A stretch of 24,181 bases of DNA from JAQBDA01 sp041301185 (GTDB taxonomy: Bacteria > Chloroflexota > Anaerolineae > Anaerolineales > UBA4823), in assembly GCA_041301185.1 (NCBI GenBank), contig JBFYSV010000140.1, positions 1-24,181 on the forward strand. The letters run 5' to 3'. Made by a program: the position numbers and the translations under genes. Below the pieces are notes generated by a model, which was given only the letters and a program-made list of their open reading frames with translations, had not been told where the DNA came from and searched no databases. Positions 16,938 to 22,607 of this stretch are shown one piece after another (the first letter of the stretch is position 1; each line of letters starts with the position of its first letter).

Positions 16938-16977
16938 AGTTATCCAGAAGGCGGTCTAGAATCTCCACATTCAAAGC

Positions 16978-17865
16978 TCAACCATCGGTGCGCCTGGCTT
17001 CTGCAGCAATTTCGGTGATCTCGCGAATATCTGCGAACTGATAAATAGAAGGCGAAACGATGCCACCCGATAGATTCATGAGAGGCGTCTTGACTTGTTG
17101 ACCTAGCTCGTTGATTGTGACGATGTAACCTTGCTCCCGGTCAATGAAACTGTAATGGGCGAGCACCTCTTCAGTGAAACGAGTCTTGATTACCCGGCGG
17201 ATGTTCGCAGCGCATTCTTCTGTGGTGATGATGATAAAGCTATCTCCGCCGGGATGCCCGATGAAATCGTTTTGGGTGCCGTGGCTATCCACCACTTCAC
17301 CGATCAACATGGCGGTGAACCGCAACACATCGTCACCAGCGACAAACCCGTACACGTCTTTGAAATTGTCGAAGTGATTGATGCGCAAATCCAGCAATGC
17401 CCAATCTTTCTGGCGGATGATGCGACGTAATTGTTCTTCAATCAATCTGCCGGACGGCAGACCGGAACGCGGGTCGGTCAGGCTTTGTTGCTCTGCCCTG
17501 GATATGGCGCGCTGGACGCGCAGCTTGAGTTCCTCGATATCGAAGGGCTTGGTGATGTAATCGTCGGCGCCAAGCTCCAGGCCCTGCAGCTTATCGCTGC
17601 GCTCGTCTTTTTGGGTCAGGAAGATAATTGGCACGTGGCTCGTGCGAGTGTGGGTCCGTAGTATCCGGCAGACTTCAAAACCATCAATATCCGGCAGCAT
17701 GATATCCAGGATGATCAGGTGGGGCAAATTCTGGCGCGTTTTATCCAGGGCGTCATTTCCCCGCGGAGCAAGCTCCACCTCGAAATTATGCCCGGTGAAA
17801 AATATTTTGAGCATATTGGCGATGTCAAAATCATCCTCAACAATCAATAATCTGGGTTTACCCAT
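16978..17865 (-). CDS. Response regulator: receiver plus degenerate GGDEF domain
   Basis: The start is placed at ATG 17865-17863, with GGGAGGT 4-5 nt upstream; an upstream ATG at 17925 lacks such a site and adds a non-family stretch. From here the protein is 295 residues. The receiver (1-120) has Asp11-Asp12, phospho-acceptor Asp54 (LDIMLPDIDGFEV), Thr84 and Lys106 (ITKPFDIEELKLRVQRA). A GGDEF-like domain (about 128-295) follows: DPRSGLPSGRLIEEQL, then INHFDNFKDVYGFVAGDDVL, and GGDSF (206-210). The signature Glu is Ser, and the first metal Asp of the usual D-x-FK stretch is Asn, so diguanylate cyclase activity is unlikely. It may bind GTP or act as a phosphorylation-gated protein partner. The gene precedes the giant histidine kinase on the same strand by 40 bp. 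Confidence 0.9.
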   Translation of the reverse strand: MGKPRLLIVEDDFDIANMLKIFFTGHNFEVELAPRGNDALDKTRQNLPHLIILDIMLPDIDGFEVCRILRTHTRTSHVPIIFLTQKDERSDKLQGLELGADDYITKPFDIEELKLRVQRAISRAEQQSLTDPRSGLPSGRLIEEQLRRIIRQKDWALLDLRINHFDNFKDVYGFVAGDDVLRFTAMLIGEVVDSHGTQNDFIGHPGGDSFIIITTEECAANIRRVIKTRFTEEVLAHYSFIDREQGYIVTINELGQQVKTPLMNLSGGIVSPSIYQFADIREITEIAAEARRTDG

Positions 17866-17937
17866 CACGACCTCCCTGCAATCGCGGTGATGCTTGAGCG
17901 CGGGATACTTCCCTTGCCTGAACACACGCTCTCATTA

Positions 17938-18043
17938 AACTTATAGGACTTACGCAGTTGGTGGGAGGATGGGGGTGATTGGGCGGGCGTCCCCCACCCA
18001 ATCACCCCCGATTTTCCCCTGAACTGCGTAACTTCTAACTTAT
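17938..18043. mobile_element. 92-bp MITE-like element with 7-bp direct repeats
   Basis: The element proper spans 17945-18036. Its ends are imperfect inverted repeats of 15 bp: AGGACTTACGCAGTT on the left and, read from the right, AGAAGTTACGCAGTT (13 of 15 match). Inside is a second, perfect 13-bp inverted repeat, GGGGGTGATTGGG (17971-17983) and CCCAATCACCCCC (17997-18009). Identical 7-bp repeats AACTTAT flank it (17938-17944 and 18037-18043), as expected for a target-site duplication. It encodes no protein, so it would need a transposase supplied elsewhere. The element separates the beta-helix gene from the REC-GGDEF gene and lies in the leader of the latter, where its strong hairpin could affect read-through. 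Confidence 0.7.
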
Positions 18044-18085
18044 TGAATATCCATAATAGGTGGGCATTCATATCTGCCATCTGGA

Positions 18086-19378
18086 TCACCAAGAGTTCAG
18101 AACGACTTCATCAATCCTTGGGTACAGGCGCGGATGGATGCTGGCATACGCTAGCTGGTGGTGGTCGCTATCCTCATACCGGATGTCCCGTTCGATCACG
18201 TGACGGTCTGAGGACGCGAATAGCACCACGTCCGATTCGATGGCTCGGGCGGGGAAGATGGTCAAACCCGCCCCCAGGCGACAGTTATGCCCCACGCATC
18301 CTCCCAGGACCGGACGGTTCGAGTAGATCAGCTGGCCGTTTCCGTCCCGAGCGCGGATCGGAGCCGATAGCAAATTGAAATCCGTGAATGTTGAGCCTGC
18401 CCCGATAAATGTGTTCCGCCCGACTACACACATCTGCAGGCAGGTGTTCTGGGCGATCATGCTGTTTTCCATGACGGTGGTCATGAACAGCGAAGCGCGG
18501 AACGGTAAGAACGACCCGTCTCCGATAACCGATAGCATCAACTGGCAGTCTTGCGAGACGTTGACGTTGTCACCGATCACGCAATTTTCAATTACGGCGC
18601 CAGCATTGATGGTGACATTGTCACCAATGATCGTCGGTCCATGAATGGTTGCATGCGGGTCTATCACGCAGTTGCGCCCAATTTTGACCAGCTCGGAGCA
18701 TTCCAGTACTTGTTTGCCTTCAAACATGGCTTTTGCCAGGATTTTTAGCTTATAGAGAGGGTCGTTGTTCAAGCGTTCTTCAAAGCGCGCCCCGCGGGTG
18801 AACTGCGCAAAAACGATGTCTGCAATAAAGATGTGCACCCACGAGTCGATGGCGATCAGGCTCCGCCGGGGGACCTGAAAGGTGAGGTCGCCCTGCTCGT
18901 ATGCCATGTAGGTAGGGACGTGGTAATAGCCGGCTTCGGTCGAATCCAGGTCGATGACAACCGGCTCGGCAGACATTGGGTCGATCTCGGAGTGGATCCC
19001 GTTGGGGAAATACCACAATTCTGCCAGGTACAGGTCCCCATCGAGCGTGTAAGAGGTGGATAACGGCAGGGCGTGCTCGCGAAAGGAAGGGTCGTTGGCG
19101 GAAAAAGCCGCCTGGCAAGGCTGGTGGCGCAGCCTGGCTTCCCCCAGGAATGCTTCAAAATAGGCGCTATCAAAGAACAGGTTATCCCGGTAGACCAGGC
19201 ACTCCTCGTCGATTTTGGGGAAGGCAGCCTGGGGGGGGAGCTCCAGCTCACGATGAGTGTGGGGCGCAAGCACATCACGCTGCACCAACCAGAGCGGTTT
19301 GTTCTGGATGCGCAGATCACGAGCCCGCTCATTAAAAGGGTAGATGTGACGCAAGTCTTGCAGGATAATCTTCAGCAT
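18086..19378 (-). CDS. Left-handed beta-helix (hexapeptide repeat) protein, 430 residues
   Basis: The C-terminal half (about 231-390) is a run of hexapeptide repeats forming a left-handed beta-helix: KIGRNCVIDPHATIHGPTII, GDNVTINAGAVIENCVIG, NVNVSQDCQLM, RNTFIGAGSTFTDF, GHNCRLGAGLTIFPAR. This fold is typical of acyltransferases and sugar-nucleotide enzymes such as the GlmU C-terminal half. The N-terminal 230 residues are not clearly recognised; the opening ILQDLRHIYPFNERARDLRI faintly recalls GlmU-like nucleotidyltransferase starts, but no nucleotide-binding GxGxR motif is seen. The catalytic His of acetyltransferases is not evident. It could be an acyltransferase, a scaffold or a polar-localised protein. 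It is 80 bp downstream of the V4R gene on the same strand, so probably the last gene of that transcription unit. The ribosome binding site is weak. Confidence 0.75.
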   Translation of the reverse strand: MLKIILQDLRHIYPFNERARDLRIQNKPLWLVQRDVLAPHTHRELELPPQAAFPKIDEECLVYRDNLFFDSAYFEAFLGEARLRHQPCQAAFSANDPSFREHALPLSTSYTLDGDLYLAELWYFPNGIHSEIDPMSAEPVVIDLDSTEAGYYHVPTYMAYEQGDLTFQVPRRSLIAIDSWVHIFIADIVFAQFTRGARFEERLNNDPLYKLKILAKAMFEGKQVLECSELVKIGRNCVIDPHATIHGPTIIGDNVTINAGAVIENCVIGDNVNVSQDCQLMLSVIGDGSFLPFRASLFMTTVMENSMIAQNTCLQMCVVGRNTFIGAGSTFTDFNLLSAPIRARDGNGQLIYSNRPVLGGCVGHNCRLGAGLTIFPARAIESDVVLFASSDRHVIERDIRYEDSDHHQLAYASIHPRLYPRIDEVVLNSW

Positions 19379-19417
19379 CGGTTTGTGTACCTGTAATCAA
19401 TTCCGATAATTGCTTGT

Positions 19418-19431
19418 TGCCAGCTCTGGCA
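19418..19431. promoter_or_regulatory. Short palindrome between the V4R and beta-helix genes
   Basis: TGCCAG-CT-CTGGCA is a perfect 6-bp inverted repeat with a 2-bp centre in the 80-bp gap. It could be an operator or a small RNA hairpin. There is no T-run and no repeat of it elsewhere in the window, so support is weak. Confidence 0.25.
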
Positions 19432-19458
19432 CAGGTAGCTGTATGCCACATGCCGTTT

Positions 19459-20088
19459 CTATTCCAACGGGTCTTTATCGATTCGAATGGTGCACGTTGC
19501 ATCGCCTCGGGCGATACACAGGATTTCTTCGACGTAATAATATTTTCCGCCACTCACCCAGTAAAGCGCTTCTTGTAGCATGCCAACCTCTGCATGGCAT
19601 ACGGGGGCAGTTGAATGCCGCTCCCAACAGATCGGGCAGCGCTCAATATGCCACAAGTAATCGGCTTGTGTCTCTTCGACCCGCACGCTCTGGTCGCTGG
19701 ATTGGTTGAAAGCATTGGCAAGGATGGTCAGTCCCTCAAGGATCTTAGTGCGCGGGGGGAGCAGGCGGAATGCCGGGTCAGACAGGCCAATTTCCGGACC
19801 AAGTTCCCGTAAAATGTATTTGAAGGACACCCTCCCGCATCGGATCGCCACTCCCTGACCGCCGCGCGGCCCGTACATTTCTTCCAGGGCAGCATAGATT
19901 GCACTGATACTTTGGAAGGAAAACAGGCGTTCCAGATTGTTGGGTGGGTAAGTATTGATCAGGTGAGATTGACGGGATTGGTTTAAGACCGCATTGAGAC
20001 CATTGTGGCCTAAAATTTCCTCGATTGCCTGCAATATGATCCGCCCCATTTTATTCGGGTAATAGTATGGGTTGGCTGGCACGGTCAT
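19459..20088 (-). CDS. V4R (4-vinyl reductase) domain protein
   Basis: 209 residues, cytoplasmic. The C-terminal half is a V4R domain: HIERCPICWERH, APVCHAEVGMLQEALYWV, YYVEEILCIARGDATCTI. The conserved Cys/His cluster is present (Cys151, Cys154, Cys164, His165, Cys191, Cys199). V4R is a small-molecule-binding domain related to heme-NO-binding and bacteriochlorophyll BchJ-type proteins; many members bind hydrophobic ligands or metal and work as sensors. The N-terminal 130 residues (helical, with QAIEEILGHNGLNAVLN) belong to the same family fold and often mediate dimerisation. Its ATG overlaps the upstream hydrolase stop (ATGA), suggesting tight co-translation and possibly a joint complex. The ligand is unknown. 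Confidence 0.85.
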   Translation of the reverse strand: MTVPANPYYYPNKMGRIILQAIEEILGHNGLNAVLNQSRQSHLINTYPPNNLERLFSFQSISAIYAALEEMYGPRGGQGVAIRCGRVSFKYILRELGPEIGLSDPAFRLLPPRTKILEGLTILANAFNQSSDQSVRVEETQADYLWHIERCPICWERHSTAPVCHAEVGMLQEALYWVSGGKYYYVEEILCIARGDATCTIRIDKDPLE

Positions 20089-20882
20089 GGAGTGGCTGCC
20101 TCGTAATCTAAAAAATCCCGCAAGGTGTTCATAAAGGGTTGAGGCTCATCCAGCATGATAAAGTGCCCGGCACGCGGAAACCGCTCGATGCGGGCATGCG
20201 GGATACCCTCTTGCATGGGCCTCCACTGATTGGGATGGACGATCAAATCTCGATTGCCATACATGCCCATGGCAGCCACCTTAATCTGCGGGATTTGGGG
20301 TCTCAGGTCTGTGTTGCGCAGCGATGCGATACTCAGCAAGAAAGATTCCAGAGAAACGCTGGACATATCCCGGTCCATCATCTCCGGCCAGCGGTGATCC
20401 CGGGTGTAGAAAGGCGCCAGCATGCGGTAGCTGATGCGGAAAGCCCACAGATTGTGATAGACCAGCCAGGCGACCGGTCGTCGACCGAACAGCTTCAACA
20501 AAACGGATAAGGAAGAGCCGACGATTGGGGAACCGATTACGACTACTTTTTCAACGCGATCTGGATGGTCTATTGCCACAGCCAGGCTCACCGTCCCGCC
20601 CATGCTGTGACCAACCAGCGGAGCCTGGACGATTCCCAGCTGCTCCATAAATTGATCTACCATACTGACGAATACAGGAACGGAATAATTCTCCAGTTTC
20701 TTTCCTGATTCACCAAACCCCCAGAAATCCAGGGCATACGTCCGGTAATACTGGCCCAGATAGGCCATCGTCTCTTGCCATAATCCCCATGATCCCAACC
20801 AGCCGTGCAGCAAGATAACCGGGCGTCCCCTCCCGAAAACCTCGTAATGTACAATGCCTTGATCTGTAGTGATTGATGACAC
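20085..20882 (-). CDS. Alpha/beta hydrolase with intact catalytic triad
   Basis: A 265-residue alpha/beta hydrolase-fold enzyme. Motifs: VILLHGWLGSWGLW (oxyanion HGW), YALDFWGFGESG, nucleophile elbow VGHSMGG with Ser93, acid candidate Asp212 in YGNRDLIV, and His240 in RAGHFIML. All three triad members are present, so it should act on an ester, amide, lactone or related bond; the substrate cannot be told. It is in gap-free register over about 100 N-terminal residues with the protein at 8683-9471 and shares IVHYEV.GRGRPV with it. Translation begins at GTG 20882, as no ATG fits the fold start; the ribosome binding site is weak. Spacing is 23 bp from the GTPase stop, and the stop overlaps the V4R start. 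Confidence 0.93.
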   Translation of the reverse strand: MSSITTDQGIVHYEVFGRGRPVILLHGWLGSWGLWQETMAYLGQYYRTYALDFWGFGESGKKLENYSVPVFVSMVDQFMEQLGIVQAPLVGHSMGGTVSLAVAIDHPDRVEKVVVIGSPIVGSSLSVLLKLFGRRPVAWLVYHNLWAFRISYRMLAPFYTRDHRWPEMMDRDMSSVSLESFLLSIASLRNTDLRPQIPQIKVAAMGMYGNRDLIVHPNQWRPMQEGIPHARIERFPRAGHFIMLDEPQPFMNTLRDFLDYEAATP

Positions 20883-20905
20883 GGCAATAGTTCGTTGACC
20901 AACAC

Positions 20906-21445
20906 TTAAGCCTCGCCTGCGTCCATCTCCGCTAAAATGCTGTAAAGCAGCTCTAACAAAACAGTCTTGACGTTCTCTTTATCGGTTGCCACACACGACA
21001 GAAGTTTCACGTTTGGATCAAGCCGCAAAGCGATGCGCATGTCCTCCGATTCCCAGGCGTCTTCCCGGTCTTGTTTGTTGGCTGCCACCACATACGGGGT
21101 TGGGGCGTAGGCGCGAAAAGTTTCCAGAATGCCTCGCGCTTCCCGAAATGTCTCGGGCCGGGTACTATCTACCATGACCACGAACCCCAGCATGCCCTCC
21201 GAGAGGATTTCCCACATGAAGTCGAATCGTTTCTGGCCGGGGGTGCCGAACAGGTAAAGCACCAGATCGTTATCCACGGTGATGCGACCAAAATCCATCG
21301 CTACAGTGGTGGTCTCTTTTACCCGTTCTACTTCACTGGAAATCTTGCGCTCCGTGGACACAACATCAATTTCACTCACAGAGCGGATAAACTCGGTTTT
21401 ACCAGCATTGAAAGGTCCTGTGACCACCATTTTAACTGTTTGCAT
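20906..21445 (-). CDS. Conservon-type (CvnD-like) small GTPase
   Basis: A 179-residue P-loop GTPase. G1 is GPFNAGKT (10-17), G2 region ETTTVAMDFG (44-53), G3 FGTPGQKRF (66-74), G4 ANKQD (122-126) and a G5-like SCVATD (150-155). The TTTVAMDFGRI-to-LFGTPGQ stretch is the pattern of the Streptomyces CvnD family of ATP/GTP-binding proteins and of MglA/SRPRB-like GTPases. At G3 the usual Asp of DxxG is replaced (FGTPG), as in that family. In conservons CvnD works next to a sensor kinase, a Roadblock protein and DUF742. Here it follows a DUF4388 gene by 63 bp and is followed by the hydrolase and V4R genes. A likely switch protein; partners are inferred. Confidence 0.93.
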   Translation of the reverse strand: MQTVKMVVTGPFNAGKTEFIRSVSEIDVVSTERKISSEVERVKETTTVAMDFGRITVDNDLVLYLFGTPGQKRFDFMWEILSEGMLGFVVMVDSTRPETFREARGILETFRAYAPTPYVVAANKQDREDAWESEDMRIALRLDPNVKLLSCVATDKENVKTVLLELLYSILAEMDAGEA

Positions 21446-21508
21446 AATACGCTGCCCTTACACTTGTGTAAAGATGGGTTGACAATCTCGAAATGGCCTC
21501 GGCAGGGG

Positions 21509-22330
21509 TCATAACGAACGGATCCGGCTGATGATCCGGTTGATGAGAGACTTCTGTTCCACAACGGTTCCCTTCTGGGCTGGCTGGCGAGGGGGAGCCG
21601 GTACGTGGCGAGCGCCTTCCGGGCGGAGAAGCTCGACAAGCCCGGCTTGCAGCAAGCTGTAGGCTATCCGGCGGATTTCCAGGTCGTTCAGGTGAGTAGC
21701 CCGGGCAATCTGGCGCATTGAGTTTTTGGGGTTGATGTAAGAGACAACCTTCCATTCTTCCACGCTCAGATTAACATTGCGCAGGTTGGCACCAGGACGG
21801 TCGGTGAACTTCAATGCCATATCCAGGCTGGGGATTTCGTCCTGGAGCTGTTCTAGCTCGCGCAGCTTGCGCGTGCCTTCCAGGATGATATTCTCCAGGT
21901 TGACCCGCACGGTGATCTTATCGTTTGGAGGCAGGACGTCTGTCTCGAAGCGAAACAATCCTTCCATCCAGGTGAACAGGCGATTGAGGACACCCAGGAA
22001 GTGATTCTGCAAGCTGCTCAGAATATCTTGCTGGGTGATGTAATTAGCGTTGATGAGCAATAGCCCCAGCTCTTTATCGCTCATGTGCCCGGCGCGCTCT
22101 TTGATAATCTTGTGCTGGGCTGCGCTAATTTTTTTGGCCCGGTACAGGACGGTTGCCAGGCTGTTATCCTGCTCTCCAATTTGAGCGTAGGCCAGCTTGC
22201 CTTCTCGAAACGAGACTTTAATCGCCTCATCTTGTCCCTCGACGACTAAAGTGCCGGTTTTTTGGGCGATATTGATCAGGTTTAATAATTGCGTGATCGT
22301 GAAATCACGAAGATTGCCTTTCAATGCCAT
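21509..22330 (-). CDS. DUF4388 (PATAN) protein with C-terminal winged helix
   Basis: The start is set at ATG 22330-22328, preceded by GAGG at 5 nt; an in-frame ATG at 22381 adds a non-family stretch and has no such site. The 273-residue product opens with MALKGNLRDFTITQLLNLIN and AQKTGTLVVEG, the hallmark of DUF4388, the N-terminal domain also called PATAN in cyanobacterial PatA regulators. An alpha-helical insertion (about residues 60-120) and a region with FRFETDVLPPNDKITVRVNL follow. Near the end, LSVEEWKVVSYINPKNSMRQ to AYSLLQAGLVELL looks like a winged helix. A basic tail (RIISRIRSL) ends the protein. DUF4388 proteins are signalling adaptors, often encoded next to MglA-like GTPases, as here. 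First gene of the downstream transcription unit. Confidence 0.9.
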   Translation of the reverse strand: MALKGNLRDFTITQLLNLINIAQKTGTLVVEGQDEAIKVSFREGKLAYAQIGEQDNSLATVLYRAKKISAAQHKIIKERAGHMSDKELGLLLINANYITQQDILSSLQNHFLGVLNRLFTWMEGLFRFETDVLPPNDKITVRVNLENIILEGTRKLRELEQLQDEIPSLDMALKFTDRPGANLRNVNLSVEEWKVVSYINPKNSMRQIARATHLNDLEIRRIAYSLLQAGLVELLRPEGARHVPAPPRQPAQKGTVVEQKSLINRIISRIRSL

Positions 22331-22360
22331 GGTGGCCTCGATCCCAGGATAGTTTGTTGA

Positions 22361-22366
22361 ATTATA
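22361..22366 (-). promoter_or_regulatory. Candidate -10 box for the DUF4388 gene
   Basis: TATAAT on the minus strand, 30 bp upstream of the ATG at 22330. No -35 hexamer is found at a standard 16-18 bp distance (the nearest TTGTAA is 23 bp off). It would direct transcription away from the divergent tRNA promoter. Confidence 0.45.
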
Positions 22367-22428
22367 AAGAAGGATGGGCAAAAAGATATTTACAAAAACG
22401 TAGGTTTAAGACCCTCGGGCAGCTATCC

Positions 22429-22457
22429 TTGACACTCCATCTGCTTGAGTTTATAAT
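22429..22457 (+). promoter_or_regulatory. Perfect sigma-70 promoter for tRNA-Asn
   Basis: TTGACA (22429-22434) and TATAAT (22452-22457) are both full consensus, with a 17-bp spacer. Transcription would begin at about 22464, seven to eight bases before the mature tRNA 5' end at 22472. Confidence 0.92.
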
Positions 22458-22471
22458 CCGCCTCGCTAAAT

Positions 22472-22544
22472 TCCTCGGTAGCTCAATAGGCAGAGCGGGC
22501 GGCTGTTAACCGCTAGGTTCGAGGTTCGAGTCCTCGCCGAGGAG
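22472..22544 (+). tRNA. tRNA-Asn, anticodon GUU
   Basis: All cloverleaf helices form: acceptor TCCTCGG/CCGAGGA, D-stem GCTC/GAGC, anticodon stem GGCGG/CCGCT (one G-U), loop CTGTTAA with anticodon GTT, and T-stem CGAGG/CCTCG with loop TTCGAGT. The gene ends with discriminator G at 22544 and has no encoded CCA (next bases are CCT), so CCA is added afterwards. Length 73 nt. The gene is divergent from the DUF4388 gene and converges on the GGDEF gene at 22608. Confidence 0.97.
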
Positions 22545-22607
22545 CCTGGTTGGAAGAAGGCATCTGCCCATCGTTTTTCTGGCGAGGGGTTTTTCTATCC
22601 GGGAATT
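22545..22607. other. 63-bp gap between tRNA-Asn and the converging GGDEF gene
   Basis: The plus strand has two T5 runs (22575-22579 and 22589-22593) and a tiny GGCA/TGCC hairpin before the first. One of them probably ends tRNA transcription, but no strong stem is seen and I do not call a definite terminator. Downstream GGCGAGG can pair with the tRNA CCTCGCC, which is likely coincidental. Nothing else is visible. Confidence 0.3.

Noticed and set aside
17866..17925. Upstream ATG for the REC-GGDEF protein
   Set aside because: The extension is not receiver-like and lacks a ribosome binding site, whereas ATG 17865 has GGGAGGT at good spacing.
17971..18009. The 13-bp inverted repeat as a plain intrinsic terminator
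   Set aside because: Neither strand has a T-run after the stem, and the outer inverted repeats plus flanking direct repeats fit a MITE better.
22331..22381. Upstream ATG for the DUF4388 protein
   Set aside because: The family consensus starts exactly at MALKGNLRDF, and the candidate -10 box (22361-22366) lies inside the proposed extension.
22472..22544. tRNA-Asn as an integration site of a mobile island
   Set aside because: No integrase and no repeat of the tRNA 3' end is found in the window.
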